Part shown: in pieces, positions 15,722 to 24,768 of the stretch
Layout of the letters: the number at the start of each line of letters is the position of its first letter
How positions within the stretch are numbered: position 1 is the first letter of the stretch
NCBI GenBank assembly: GCA_902578265.1
Contig: CACHCA010000009.1
Coordinates: 1-38,542, forward strand
DNA: 38,542 bases
Source of the DNA: an uncultured Pelagibacteraceae bacterium
GTDB lineage: Bacteria; Pseudomonadota; Alphaproteobacteria; Pelagibacterales; Pelagibacteraceae
Reading direction: 5' to 3'
Position numbers and translations under genes: made by a program
The notes under the pieces: model-generated
Databases searched by the model: none
Told to the model about the DNA's origin: nothing
Seen by the model: only the letters and a program-made list of their open reading frames with translations

Positions 15722-16732
15722 TTATTTAACTGCTAAAGCCATTTCCATTAGCTTATCGCCGCCTGGAACTTTATCAGCAAATGCCTTGTGAGAAGATTTC
15801 TTCGCAATCTCTACCCATGCAGCATGGTCTTTTGCATCCATGTATACTAACTTAACACCTGCAGCTTTATAAGCATCTTCAAACTTTTTATCTAAGTTTT
15901 CTACTTGAGCTGTCATGTATTTTTCAGCAACTTTTCCAGCCTTCATTAAAGCTTTTTGCTGCTTAGAATTTAAGGCATCAAAAGACTTTTTAGACATTAA
16001 AATTGGCTCATACATAAACCATAGACCAAATTTTCCTGGGGGAGTTGCACATGAAACTTGTTCATAAATTTTGTAACTTACAAAACTTCCTGAACTTGTG
16101 TTAGCACCTGTTAATACACCAGTTTGTAAACCTGTGTAAATTTCAGATGAAGGCATACTTTGTATACCAGCTCCAGCTGCTTCTAACATTTGGTTAAATG
16201 CTTTTCCAGCAGCTCTCATAACTTGACCTTTTGCGTCGCTAGGATTTTTAATACATTTTGTTTTTGAAGCAAAACCACCACCTAACCAAGCATCAGATAA
16301 AACTACAACACCAGCATCATTAATAATTTTTTTAATTTCAGTCATCATTGGACCTTTATTAAATCTTAATGCGTGATCATGATTTTTTACTGTTCCAGGC
16401 ATTAATGTTGCATCAAATTCTGGATGGAATTTAGAAGCATATGCTAATGGAAAAGCAGAAATATCTAATTGACCAGTTGTCATTGGTTTCCACTGTTCTT
16501 TTGGTTTGTATAATGATTTAGCTGGGTAAATTCTAATATCTACTCCAACGTTTGCTTTTTTAACCTCGTCAGCAATGATTTGAACCATTTCATGACGTGG
16601 GTCATAAGATCCATCAGCTCTTGGTGTACCAGGCCATTGGTGACTTGCTTTCAGCGTAACTGCATAAGCAGAACCAATAGTAGTAAAAACAAAAACTAAT
16701 GAAGTTAAATATAAAGATATTTTTTTTAACAT
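15722..16732 (-). CDS. dctP: TRAP transporter solute-binding protein (DctP family)
   Basis: The 336-residue periplasmic protein captures the substrate of the TRAP system. A signal peptide is clear: MLKK, a hydrophobic stretch to about residue 20, and cleavage likely after SAYA (about residue 24). The mature start TLKASHQWPG and the helix segment GQVMRAAGKAFNQML (about 171-185), with the arginine that usually binds the substrate carboxylate, mark the DctP family. The substrate is therefore probably an organic acid, identity unknown. The start ATG has AGAGGGA about nine bases upstream. It is the first gene of dctPQM-dusA-tauE and is divergent from a CoA-transferase gene; a good sigma70-type promoter with a palindrome in its spacer precedes it. 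Confidence 0.92.
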   Translation of the reverse strand: MLKKISLYLTSLVFVFTTIGSAYAVTLKASHQWPGTPRADGSYDPRHEMVQIIADEVKKANVGVDIRIYPAKSLYKPKEQWKPMTTGQLDISAFPLAYASKFHPEFDATLMPGTVKNHDHALRFNKGPMMTEIKKIINDAGVVVLSDAWLGGGFASKTKCIKNPSDAKGQVMRAAGKAFNQMLEAAGAGIQSMPSSEIYTGLQTGVLTGANTSSGSFVSYKIYEQVSCATPPGKFGLWFMYEPILMSKKSFDALNSKQQKALMKAGKVAEKYMTAQVENLDKKFEDAYKAAGVKLVYMDAKDHAAWVEIAKKSSHKAFADKVPGGDKLMEMALAVK

Positions 16733-16767
16733 TATTTTTTCCCTCTATTGTTATTTTTAATAATTGA

Positions 16768-16796
16768 ATTAAAGTGAACTTATTAATAAGAGTCAA
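16768..16796 (-). promoter_or_regulatory. Candidate dctP promoter with operator-like palindrome in the spacer
   Basis: On the minus strand TTGACT (16796-16791) and TTTAAT (16773-16768) are separated by 17 bases, each matching the sigma70 consensus at five of six positions. The spacer contains the perfect 12-base palindrome CTTATTAATAAG (16779-16790), well placed for a repressor. The expected start point lies near 16761, leaving a leader of about 28 bases that includes the Shine-Dalgarno. The opposite gene's start is only about 32 bases beyond the -35 element. Confidence 0.6.
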
Positions 16797-16827
16797 GTCA
16801 ACAAAAACTCATGATATATATAATTAT

Positions 16828-17970
16828 ATGGATGGACCTTTAAAAAACCTACTAGTAGTTGATTTAACAAGGGTATTAGTGGGTCCTTACTGTACTATGA
16901 TACTATCAGATCTTGGTGCAAGAGTAATTAAAGTTGAGGCACCAGAAATAGGAGATGACTCAAGAAAATTTGGACCATTCATAAAAGATTACTCAGCCTA
17001 TTTTATGTCTTTGAATAGAGGTAAAGAGAGTATTGCTCTGAATTTAAAGAACACTGATGATAAAAAAATTTTTGATAAAATTTTATCTAAAGCAGATATT
17101 TTAGTTGAAAATTTTAAACCAGGTACTTTAGAAAAATGGGGTTACGGTTGGAATGATGTAAATAAAAAATATCCTAAATTAATTTATGCATCTGCTTCTG
17201 GATTTGGTCAAACAGGCCCTCTCAAAGAATTGCCTGCTTACGATATGGTTGTGCAAGGCATGGGTGGATTAATGAGTGTAACTGGACAACCTAATTCTGA
17301 ACCAACTAGAGTTGGGACATCAATTGGTGACATCACAGCTGGTTTGTTTACAGCAATTGGAATTAATGCAGCTCTTTATGATAGACAAAAAACAGGTAAG
17401 GGAATGTACATAGATGTTTCGATGCTAGATTGTCAAATAGCAATTTTAGAAAATGCTATAGCTCGTTACTTAGCAAAAAATGAAATTCCAAAACCAATGG
17501 GTTCACGTCATCCATCAATTGCACCTTTCGAAGCTTTTAAAACAAAAGATAGTCACATTATTATTGCTGCTGGAAACGATAGATTATTCGAAAAACTTTG
17601 TGAACTTTTAGCAATGCCTGAAATGAGCAAAGATCCAAAATTTTCTAACAATTTATCTAGATCCAAAAATATGGATGAACTTAAAAATATACTTGAGAAA
17701 AAATTAGTTTCTAGGTCTACTAGTGAATGGGTTAAAGATATGGAAAAAGAAAAAATTCCATGTGGTCCAATATTTAATATTAAAGAAGCAGTGGAAAATC
17801 CTCAAGTAGATGCAAGAAATATGATTGTTAAAGCGTTTCATAAAGAAATAGGAGATTTTAAACTAGCAGGTAACCCAATTAAAATGTCTTCTTATAAAGA
17901 CGAAAAAACTAGAGGTGATATCCCTGATTTAGATGAACACAGGGAAAAAATTTTAAAAGAATTTAATTAA
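16828..17970 (+). CDS. Family III (CaiB/BaiF) CoA-transferase
   Basis: Family III enzymes move CoA between carboxylic acids through an aspartyl-CoA intermediate. From the ATG at 16828 the protein has 380 residues, beginning with [21 protein letters not shown], the usual family opening; Asp168 in SIGDITAG corresponds to the catalytic aspartate. The open frame extends back to 16774, but the extra 18 residues are not family-like, so the later ATG is chosen. The gene is divergent from the TRAP operon, sharing a 95-base regulatory gap, so it may activate the acid that the transporter imports. The acid is unknown. Its stop shares TTAA with the convergent rpoZ stop. Confidence 0.9.
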   Translation: MDGPLKNLLVVDLTRVLVGPYCTMILSDLGARVIKVEAPEIGDDSRKFGPFIKDYSAYFMSLNRGKESIALNLKNTDDKKIFDKILSKADILVENFKPGTLEKWGYGWNDVNKKYPKLIYASASGFGQTGPLKELPAYDMVVQGMGGLMSVTGQPNSEPTRVGTSIGDITAGLFTAIGINAALYDRQKTGKGMYIDVSMLDCQIAILENAIARYLAKNEIPKPMGSRHPSIAPFEAFKTKDSHIIIAAGNDRLFEKLCELLAMPEMSKDPKFSNNLSRSKNMDELKNILEKKLVSRSTSEWVKDMEKEKIPCGPIFNIKEAVENPQVDARNMIVKAFHKEIGDFKLAGNPIKMSSYKDEKTRGDIPDLDEHREKILKEFN

Positions 17971-18500
17971 TTGTTCTCTGCCTCGTTTGAAGTGTCTTGC
18001 TCGCTAGCTTGATTTTCTGACTCAGTTACTTCATCCAAAGAAACATCACCTTGCTCATCACCTGTTTCATTTGCTGGTGCAGTATCAATTTCCGGCTTAG
18101 CTGTTTGAGAAAGTTCAGCTAAATCCTCATTTGAAACTTGAATTTTCTCTGGAGTTTTTCTTGCTCTCTTAGACGGTAGAATAGGTGTACCACTTTTTGA
18201 AATTTCACCTTTATATAAGCTCTCAAAATCATCTCCCACATCTTCATCGTCTTCAACACCCTCATCAATTTGCTCAACATGTTTTCTTAATTTGTAAACT
18301 GCACTTTCTGCAAGTTCATTTACTTTGATATTTTCTTCTGCAATTTCTCTTAAAGCAATGACTGTATTTTTGTCATTATCTCTATCTAAAGTTGGTTCTA
18401 TACCAGTATTGAGTTGCGTTGCTCTTTCTTTAGCAACCAAAACTAACTCATAAGGACTTTCTACTTTATCAATGCAATCTTCTACTGTTACTCTAGCCAT
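17967..18500 (-). CDS. rpoZ: RNA polymerase omega subunit with long acidic tail
   Basis: The first 75 residues match omega: [13 protein letters not shown] at the start, [16 protein letters not shown] [17 protein letters not shown], then [13 protein letters not shown], the conserved block that wraps the beta-prime C terminus. Omega assists RNA polymerase assembly. The protein is 177 residues, against about 90 in E. coli and roughly 120-135 in many alphaproteobacteria. The extra residues, from about 90 on, are rich in Asp, Glu, Ser and Ala with one basic patch ([10 protein letters not shown]) and look disordered. The gene lies downstream of the MFS gene on the same strand (43-base gap), with a stop shared in TTAA with the CoA-transferase. 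No spoT/gpp neighbour is present. Confidence 0.92.
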   Translation of the reverse strand: MARVTVEDCIDKVESPYELVLVAKERATQLNTGIEPTLDRDNDKNTVIALREIAEENIKVNELAESAVYKLRKHVEQIDEGVEDDEDVGDDFESLYKGEISKSGTPILPSKRARKTPEKIQVSNEDLAELSQTAKPEIDTAPANETGDEQGDVSLDEVTESENQASEQDTSNEAENN

Positions 18501-18543
18501 GCGGAGTATCTATATAGTGAACTTTAAAAAATCAAGTAGAATT

Positions 18544-19749
18544 TTATAAATATTTGGGATTTAGCTTATTTCTCACAAAAAATAATAAGACTGCAGCTAT
18601 AGTAATATAGATAAATGATACAAGAGCAACCTGCTCTATCGAAAATCCTATATCAATTAAAAGGCCAAATAATGCGGTACCAAAAGCAGTTGAAAAAACC
18701 ATTAATGCTGTGGTCAAAGCTTTTATTGAACCAATGTATCTAACGCCGTAAATTTCTGCCCATGTTGATGAGCCTAATACGTTAGCGAGCCCATTAGATA
18801 TACCAATTAAACCCAGAAATAAGAAAGCTGAAAATGAAACATCAAAATACATTAAAACTACAGTTGAAATTAATAATGGTATATTCATAAAAATAAGTAA
18901 TTTTCTGCTAGTAAATTTATCAATCAAGAAACCTGCAATTATTAAAGTTATTACTGATAAAACAGAATAGACCATAAAAGATTGGGCAATCACATAGGCA
19001 CCCCACCCTTTGGACTCTGTTATAAAAGATTGATAAACAAACACACCTGTTGCAATCCACGGCATCGCCAACATATTCAGACAAACTATATAAAATCGAT
19101 AGTCTTTAAGAACTTCAATTCTTTTCCATTGTTTTATTTTCTTGTTGAATTCTTGTTGGTTAGTTTCTTCCCTAGATTCAAAGTTTAAGTTTTTTACTAG
19201 AATAAAAGAAGTAATTGGAAGAAATATTAATACTAATATCGATATATATATCCATAAATTTTGCCAAGAGGTAATGGTAAGCAAATATACGATTAAAACA
19301 GGAAGTATAAATTCAGCGGTAGAGAGACCAAACCAACTTGTGCTTAAAGCTTTTCCTCTAGATTTTGTAAAATATCTGGAGATTGTTGTTGTTGCAGTAT
19401 GTGACATCATTCCTTGGCCTGAAAATCTCATTAGAAAAATTGCAATAAATAAAAAAGTAATTGAGTAAATCTTTGAAAAGAAAAAACATGAAAAAGATAA
19501 AAGTATTGTTACAAAAAATGCAAATTTGAAAATATTGATATCATCTATTTTTTTTCCAACCCAAATTAATAAAAAACTACTTAATAAAGTTGCAGATGCA
19601 TAAATTGTTCCAAATTGTCCCTGACTGATAGATAATGCTTCTCGTATACTTGAATTAAAAAGACCAAGAAAAAAACTCTGTCCAAAACTAGAAAAAAATG
19701 TAAATATAAAACCAAATATAATTACTTTTAAACTTAAACTTTTAAACAT
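18544..19749 (-). CDS. Major facilitator superfamily transporter
   Basis: The 401-residue protein has about twelve hydrophobic segments in two halves with a charged central loop (about residues 188-215, rich in Lys and Glu). The segment YASATLLSSFLLIWVGKKIDD after the second helix follows the MFS loop 2-3 pattern, and GFLIDKFTSRKLL repeats it in the second half. The opening resembles the oxalate/formate or monocarboxylate-type MFS carriers, but the substrate is not recognisable. Its start codon lies only eleven bases from that of the divergent dehydrogenase gene, so the promoter must overlap a coding region. It might import the hydroxyacid used by that dehydrogenase; this is inference from position. 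Confidence 0.85.
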   Translation of the reverse strand: MFKSLSLKVIIFGFIFTFFSSFGQSFFLGLFNSSIREALSISQGQFGTIYASATLLSSFLLIWVGKKIDDINIFKFAFFVTILLSFSCFFFSKIYSITFLFIAIFLMRFSGQGMMSHTATTTISRYFTKSRGKALSTSWFGLSTAEFILPVLIVYLLTITSWQNLWIYISILVLIFLPITSFILVKNLNFESREETNQQEFNKKIKQWKRIEVLKDYRFYIVCLNMLAMPWIATGVFVYQSFITESKGWGAYVIAQSFMVYSVLSVITLIIAGFLIDKFTSRKLLIFMNIPLLISTVVLMYFDVSFSAFLFLGLIGISNGLANVLGSSTWAEIYGVRYIGSIKALTTALMVFSTAFGTALFGLLIDIGFSIEQVALVSFIYITIAAVLLFFVRNKLNPKYL

Positions 19750-19760
19750 ATTAAAAAATT

Positions 19761-20630
19761 ATGAGTTGTAACGTTGCTTTCATAGGTCTTGGTGTCATGG
19801 GTTATCCAATGGCTGGTTATATATCAAAAGGTGGACACAATGTAACTGTTTTTAACAGAACAAAATCCAAAGCTGAAAAATGGATTAAAGAATATAAAGG
19901 TAATATGGCTAGCACTCCAGCTGAAGCTGCCAAGGAAGCTGAATACATTTTTACATGTGTTGGAAATGATAATGATTTAAGAGAAGTTACTTTTGGAGAC
20001 AATGGTGCATTTAAAACTATTAAGAAAGGTGCTGTTTATATTGATAACACAACTGCCTCTGCAACAATTGCAAGAGAGATTCATGCTTATGCAAAAAAAA
20101 ATGGATTTGGTGCATTAGATGCTCCTGTATCCGGTGGACAAGCTGGTGCAGAAAACGGAGCACTGACAGTAATGATCGGTGGAGATCAAGCTGACTTTGA
20201 TAAAGCAAAAGATAAAATTGATTGTTACAGCAAAAAAATGAAATTACTTGGTGGTCCAGGAAATGGGCAGCTTGCTAAAATGGTTAATCAAATTTGTATT
20301 GCAGGTTTAGTTCAAGGTTTATCTGAAGCTATAAATTTTGGAATGAAAGCTGGATTGAATATGGAAGATGTTATTGAGGTTATCTCTAAAGGTGCAGCTC
20401 AATCTTGGCAAATGGAGAATAGATATAAAACAATGATAGATGATAAGTTTGATTTTGGTTTTGCAGTAGATTGGATGAGAAAGGATTTAAAGATTGCAAT
20501 GGAAGAAGCCAAAAATAATGGCTCATTATTACCTGTCACTGAACTTGTTGATAAATATTATGGTGAAGTACAAGGGATGGGTGGCAATCGTTGGGATACT
20601 TCAAGCTTAATAAAAAGATTTAGAAAGTAA
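19761..20630 (+). CDS. Beta-hydroxyacid dehydrogenase (3-hydroxyisobutyrate dehydrogenase family)
   Basis: The 289-residue enzyme has the family order of motifs: dinucleotide-binding GLGVMG at 9-14, substrate-binding DAPVSGG at 120-126 and the catalytic Lys173 in GNGQLAKMVNQ. The FNRT at 31-34 after the second strand fits NADP preference. Members oxidise 3-hydroxyisobutyrate or reduce tartronate semialdehyde, succinate semialdehyde or glyoxylate; the precise substrate is not decided. The start ATG lies eleven bases from the MFS start on the other strand and has no Shine-Dalgarno; the core strand begins at residue 4, so the start cannot be later. A PNPOx-fold gene follows after three bases. 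Confidence 0.92.
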   Translation: MSCNVAFIGLGVMGYPMAGYISKGGHNVTVFNRTKSKAEKWIKEYKGNMASTPAEAAKEAEYIFTCVGNDNDLREVTFGDNGAFKTIKKGAVYIDNTTASATIAREIHAYAKKNGFGALDAPVSGGQAGAENGALTVMIGGDQADFDKAKDKIDCYSKKMKLLGGPGNGQLAKMVNQICIAGLVQGLSEAINFGMKAGLNMEDVIEVISKGAAQSWQMENRYKTMIDDKFDFGFAVDWMRKDLKIAMEEAKNNGSLLPVTELVDKYYGEVQGMGGNRWDTSSLIKRFRK

Positions 20631-20633
20631 AGT

Positions 20634-21233
20634 ATGCAGCCAGCATACTACGAAGATTTTGCAGAAATTCAAAATAAGTATTGGTCTATGTTAGATGATG
20701 CTGTAACCAATAGAGGCTCACCATTTAGAATTCCTGTTTTTATTTGTGCTCATCAAAACGAAGTTGATGGTAGAATTGTTGTTTTGCGTAAATCAGATAG
20801 AGAAAATAATCTATTACAATTTCACACTGATTTAAGATCTCCAAAGGTGGATATTCTTAAAAAAAATAAGAATGCTTCCTTAGTTTTCTACGATAAAGAG
20901 GAAAAGATACAGTTAAGAGTTAAAGTAGAATGTGAAATTAATAATCAAAATACTACGACAGAGGAATCTTGGAAAAAAACTCAACATATAAGCAGACGCT
21001 GTTATTTAACTGATAGTCCTCCAGGAACTACATCGAATAATCCAACATCAGGAATGATATCTAAATTAGAAGATTTTGATTATACAATGGAACAAAGTGA
21101 GGAAGGTTATAAAAACTTTACTGTGATTAAATGTAAAATTAAATCTATTGAATGGCTTTACCTTGCAGCAAAAGGACATCGAAGAGCTAGGTTTGATTTA
21201 GATACAAATAAGAATAGTTGGTTAGTTCCTTAA
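20634..21233 (+). CDS. Pyridoxamine-phosphate-oxidase-fold flavin-binding protein
   Basis: The 199 residues follow the PNPOx split-barrel pattern: an N-terminal helix, [20 protein letters not shown] like the VLR...... .. FYT..RS.K segment that holds FMN, then [20 protein letters not shown], and a closing [17 protein letters not shown] resembling the family's WL.L...GHRRARF. It is closest to the Alr4036/PPOX class of FMN-binding proteins. Whether it oxidises pyridoxamine phosphate or another substrate is unknown; the true PdxH C-terminal signature is not obvious. It starts three bases after the dehydrogenase and is presumably co-transcribed. Its stop shares TTAA with the convergent carbonic-anhydrase-like gene. 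Confidence 0.8.
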   Translation: MQPAYYEDFAEIQNKYWSMLDDAVTNRGSPFRIPVFICAHQNEVDGRIVVLRKSDRENNLLQFHTDLRSPKVDILKKNKNASLVFYDKEEKIQLRVKVECEINNQNTTTEESWKKTQHISRRCYLTDSPPGTTSNNPTSGMISKLEDFDYTMEQSEEGYKNFTVIKCKIKSIEWLYLAAKGHRRARFDLDTNKNSWLVP

Positions 21234-21742
21234 AACACAGATTTAGAATATCTTTTCCAATTGTCTTGATAGTGTTTTGTATTCTCAATAATTGCTTTTT
21301 TTTCTTCCTCAGTAATTTCTCTTACAACTTTTCCAGGTGAACCAATAACTAGGGAATTGTCTGGAATTTCTTTGTTTTCTGTAATTAATGCTTTTGCTCC
21401 AATAAGACAGTTTTTTCCAATCTTTGCGTTATTTAAAATTACTGCTCCAATACCGATTAAACTATTATCTCCTATTGTACATCCATGAAGCATAACCATA
21501 TGCCCGACAGTAACATTCTTTCCGACCTTTAAAGGATAACCAGGATCTGTATGTAAAACACTTCCATCTTGAATGTTGGAACCTTCACCAATATGAATAT
21601 TTTCTAAGTCGCCTCTTAAGGTTGCATTAAACCAAATACTAGAATTTTTTTCTAAAGTAACATCACCTATGATAGTTGCATTTGGTGCTACCCAATTTTC
21701 GCCAGAGTTTTTTGGTTTTTTATCTTTTAAATCATAAAACAT
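21230..21742 (-). CDS. Gamma-carbonic-anhydrase-like hexapeptide-repeat protein
   Basis: The 170-residue protein is a left-handed beta-helix with repeated [IVL]G.[ND]..I-type hexads. Zinc ligands of gamma carbonic anhydrases have counterparts at His64 (VLHTD), His81 and His86 ([10 protein letters not shown]), and the conserved Arg43-Asp45 pair of RGDL is present. The terminal helix (about 145-170) is typical of the YrdA/PaaY/CaiE group. It may hydrate carbon dioxide or bind a CoA-linked ligand; activity in this group is variable. It faces the thioredoxin-like gene with 20 bases between starts. Confidence 0.88.
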   Translation of the reverse strand: MFYDLKDKKPKNSGENWVAPNATIIGDVTLEKNSSIWFNATLRGDLENIHIGEGSNIQDGSVLHTDPGYPLKVGKNVTVGHMVMLHGCTIGDNSLIGIGAVILNNAKIGKNCLIGAKALITENKEIPDNSLVIGSPGKVVREITEEEKKAIIENTKHYQDNWKRYSKSVF

Positions 21743-21762
21743 AATTTATATATTATTACATT

Positions 21763-22317
21763 ATGCCAATACAAACTCCAATATGTGATTTTGGTCAAAA
21801 AGCTCATGACTTTAAGCTAAAATCAACAGAGGGTAAAATTCTTTCCTTAGCAGATGTGAAAGGTGAAAAAGGAACATTAATTATGTTTATCTGTAATCAT
21901 TGCCCATATGTCAAAGCGGTTACAAAAGACATTGTTGAAGATTGTAAAAAATTAAAAGATATCGGTATTAACTCTGTAGCTATTTGCGCTAATGATGCAG
22001 AAAATTATCCTGAAGATTCATATGAAAATATGATTAAATTTTCAAAAGAAAACCAATTTGGTTTCCCCTATTTAGTTGATGAAACTCAAGAGATAGCAAA
22101 AACTTACGATGCGGTATGTACTCCTGATTTTTTTGGTTATAATAAAGATTTGGAACTTCAATACAGAGGAAGAGTAAGAGAGCTCAAAAAATTAATTCCT
22201 GTAAGAGATGGAGATAGTGATCTTTTAAAAGCCATGATGCAAATTGCTGAAACTAATAAAGGACCTGAAAACCAAATTCCTAGTGCTGGATGTGGTATTA
22301 AGTGGAAAACTGATTAA
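21763..22317 (+). CDS. Thioredoxin-fold (AhpC/TSA-like) redox protein
   Basis: The 184 residues open with the AhpC/TSA-type GQKAHDFKLKSTEGKILSLADV, followed by TLIMFICNHCPYVKAV, where Cys44 and Cys47 form a CxxC in the peroxidatic position. This NHCPYV pattern defines a widespread 'thioredoxin family protein' of unknown partner, related to peroxiredoxins and ResA. No signal peptide is seen, so it is cytoplasmic. Its role is probably thiol reduction or peroxide removal. Its stop overlaps the next gene by one base (TAATG), which links it, oddly, to a glycosyltransferase. Confidence 0.82.
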   Translation: MPIQTPICDFGQKAHDFKLKSTEGKILSLADVKGEKGTLIMFICNHCPYVKAVTKDIVEDCKKLKDIGINSVAICANDAENYPEDSYENMIKFSKENQFGFPYLVDETQEIAKTYDAVCTPDFFGYNKDLELQYRGRVRELKKLIPVRDGDSDLLKAMMQIAETNKGPENQIPSAGCGIKWKTD

Positions 22318-23399
22318 TGTATCTAATTGTGACAAGATCATTCCCACCAGAATTAGGTGGAATGCAAAGTTTGATGTGGGGATTATCCCGTGAAATGTCC
22401 AAAAATTTTATGATTAAAGTTTTTGCAGATTACCAAGATAATCATAAAGATTTTGATGAGCTAACTAGTTTTTCAATTGAAAGAGTTGGTGGAATAAAAT
22501 TTTTAAGAAAAATTAGAAAAGCTCAATTAATTAATGAATTTTTAAAAGAAAATAAAGTTCAAGGTATTATTGCTGATCACTGGAAAAGTTTAGAGTTAAT
22601 AAAAACTGATATAAAAAAGTATTGTTTAATCCATGGTAAAGAGATCAACCATCCCATAGGTAGCTCATTGAATAAAAGAGTTGTAAAAATTCTTAATAAT
22701 GTTGAAAAAGTAATTGCAAATTCTGAGTATACTAAAAATTTAGCTATTAATAATGGTGTAGACCAAGATAAAGTTGTAGTTATAAATCCCGGGATAGACC
22801 CAGTTCAAGAATTAAATAAAAAATCTTTGGAAAAAGTTGAGAGTTTATTAAAAGTCAAAACACCAAGGCTGGTTACTGTTTCTAGATTTGATAAAAGAAA
22901 AAATCATGAAAAAGTAATTATGGCATTAAGAAATTTGAAACAATTATATCCTGACATTGTTTATATCTGTATTGGTTATGGTGATGAAGAGGAAAACATA
23001 AAAAAATTAGTTGAGGAATTAGATCTAACTTCACAAGTTATGTTCTTTAAAGACATTAGCAGTGATTTAAAAAATGCATTAATAGCTAAATCTAATATTT
23101 TTGTTATGCCATCTATAATCCATAAAACTTCTGTGGAAGGTTTTGGGATAGCTTATATAGAAGCAGCACAATATGGAATTCCCTCACTTGGAGGAAAAGA
23201 TGGTGGTGCATCAGATGCCATAGATCATGACAAAACAGGATTAATTTGCGATGGTAACAATCTAGATGATATTTATTCATCATTAAATTCAATGATTGAA
23301 AATAAAAAATATATTGAACTTGGAAAAAATGCTAAAGAACACAGTTCAAAATTTCAATGGGACAAAACTTTAGAGCAATACAAAAAAATTCTTAATTAA
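22317..23399 (+). CDS. Glycosyltransferase family 4
   Basis: The 360-residue protein has the GT-B fold of GT4: an N-terminal half with SFPPELGGMQSLMWGLS (residues 8-24), a linker with NSEYTKN (135-141), and a donor half with VSRFDKRKNHEK (188-199) and the EX7E motif Glu274-Glu282 in EGFGIAYIEAA. It transfers a sugar with retention, most likely onto a lipid-linked or LPS acceptor; donor and acceptor unknown. It is coupled by TAATG to the upstream thioredoxin-like gene. A GT9 gene converges on it with shared stop bases TTAA, and a DUF6165 gene follows, so a small LPS-core locus is likely. Confidence 0.9.
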   Translation: MYLIVTRSFPPELGGMQSLMWGLSREMSKNFMIKVFADYQDNHKDFDELTSFSIERVGGIKFLRKIRKAQLINEFLKENKVQGIIADHWKSLELIKTDIKKYCLIHGKEINHPIGSSLNKRVVKILNNVEKVIANSEYTKNLAINNGVDQDKVVVINPGIDPVQELNKKSLEKVESLLKVKTPRLVTVSRFDKRKNHEKVIMALRNLKQLYPDIVYICIGYGDEEENIKKLVEELDLTSQVMFFKDISSDLKNALIAKSNIFVMPSIIHKTSVEGFGIAYIEAAQYGIPSLGGKDGGASDAIDHDKTGLICDGNNLDDIYSSLNSMIENKKYIELGKNAKEHSSKFQWDKTLEQYKKILN

Positions 23400-24337
23400 T
23401 CTAAAGAATTACTTAATCTTTCAAAAACTTTCTCTGCACTTAAATTATTTAAGTCTGTTACTTCAATTGCTTTAAAATTTTCTCTTTCAATACTTACTTT
23501 ATAAGCAGTTGTATGTTTGCCAAATAAAGTTAAACCTTTGGCTCCTACATGGGCAGCTATATGAGCTGGTCCAGTATCATTTGCGACTACAAAAGAACTT
23601 TCTTTAATTAAACGGGTTAGTTGAGAGATATCGAGTGCTTTTCCATTGTTTAATATAGCTAAAGCGTTAATTTCCTTGGCATCATTTATTTCAGCAGGAC
23701 CAGGAGCAGTAACAACTTTATATTCTTTACCAAATTTATCTAAAATAAGTTTAATTAGATCATTATAATAAGGCCATTTTTTAATATTCAAATGTGGCGA
23801 GCAAAAAGGAAATAACAAAATAAATTTGTCTAATTTAAAATAATTTTTAATTTCACTAATTTCTGAACAAGCCCAACTAAAATCTGGGTTTATTGTATTA
23901 AATGTTTTTAATCCAGAAGTTTGTAGTTGATGATTAAATCTGTCTAAAACAGAATGTTTATCAAATTCCTTTTTATCTATTACTTCTGGCAAAGTTGTAA
24001 TTGAGCTAGACCATGTTTCTTTTTGTGCTTTAGGAAAAAGAATATTTTTATAAAAATTTGTTCTTGAAGAATTTTGAAGATCGTAGACTTTTGAAAAACT
24101 ATGTTTCTTAAGATCTCTCATTAAGAAGTATAAGTATATCAGATTATATCTTGGTAACCTTTTATCTAGAATTACCTCGTGAATAAATGGATTTTTTTTA
24201 AAAACTTCTAAATAAGCTTTTGTAGTCAGTAAATAAATTCGATCATTTTTATGATTTTCAGATATGTCTTGAATTGCACCACTTGCTTGAGCTATATCTC
24301 CTAATGATCCGTGTTTAATTATTAAAATATTAGACAT
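23396..24337 (-). CDS. Glycosyltransferase family 9 (heptosyltransferase-like)
   Basis: The 313 residues start with ILIIKHGSLGDIAQASGA, the GT9 opening in which the GD..... loop lies near the acceptor site, and carry the donor-site signature VVANDTGPAHIAAHVGA near residue 250 followed by LFGKHT. Such enzymes add heptose or related sugars to the LPS inner core. Specificity for heptose cannot be confirmed here. The start is 32 bases from the divergent DUF6165 gene, which commonly lies beside GT9 genes. Confidence 0.9.
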   Translation of the reverse strand: MSNILIIKHGSLGDIAQASGAIQDISENHKNDRIYLLTTKAYLEVFKKNPFIHEVILDKRLPRYNLIYLYFLMRDLKKHSFSKVYDLQNSSRTNFYKNILFPKAQKETWSSSITTLPEVIDKKEFDKHSVLDRFNHQLQTSGLKTFNTINPDFSWACSEISEIKNYFKLDKFILLFPFCSPHLNIKKWPYYNDLIKLILDKFGKEYKVVTAPGPAEINDAKEINALAILNNGKALDISQLTRLIKESSFVVANDTGPAHIAAHVGAKGLTLFGKHTTAYKVSIERENFKAIEVTDLNNLSAEKVFERLSNSLD

Positions 24338-24369
24338 ATTTATAACAAGATAGCACAGTATTAAATTTT

Positions 24370-24759
24370 ATGAATAAAATTATAGTAGAAGTCTCGATAG
24401 GTGAACTTTTAGATAAAATTTCAATTTTGGAAATCAAACAAGAAAAAATTAAAGATCCAGAAAAACTAAAATTTATTAACAATGAACACTCTATTTTAAA
24501 AGATCAGTTGAATATGAATGTAAAATCTGACAATAAACTTAATGATCTTTATCAATCATTAAAAGAAATAAATTCTAAACTATGGGTTATTGAGGATAAC
24601 AAAAGACAGTGTGAAAGAGATAAAGATTTTGGCGAAAAATTTATTAAACTTTCAAGAGACGTCCATTTTCTTAATGACGATCGAGCAAAAATAAAATTAG
24701 AAATTAATAATCACACTGGTTCAGTCATAAAAGAGATAAAAGAATATACTAGTTACTAA
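24370..24759 (+). CDS. DUF6165 family protein
   Basis: The 129-residue protein matches the DUF6165 pattern: an opening EVSIGELLDKISILEIKQEKI (residues 7-27), a long charged helical middle and a closing segment with LNDDRAKIKLEIN (about 100-112). It is almost wholly helical and probably coiled-coil, with no signal peptide or membrane segment. Function is unknown, but such genes are found next to LPS glycosyltransferases, as here. It is followed by the M24 gene after nine bases. Confidence 0.75.
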   Translation: MNKIIVEVSIGELLDKISILEIKQEKIKDPEKLKFINNEHSILKDQLNMNVKSDNKLNDLYQSLKEINSKLWVIEDNKRQCERDKDFGEKFIKLSRDVHFLNDDRAKIKLEINNHTGSVIKEIKEYTSY

Positions 24760-24768
24760 GTAATATTG

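Noticed and set aside
16774..16827. N-terminal extension of the CoA-transferase from the upstream ATG at 16774
   Set aside because: The extra 18 residues are not family-like and overlap the dctP promoter elements; the ATG at 16828 starts right at the conserved domain.
19142..19468. 108-residue open frame on the plus strand
   Set aside because: Antisense to the MFS carrier; hydrophobic segments of the carrier read backwards give this frame.
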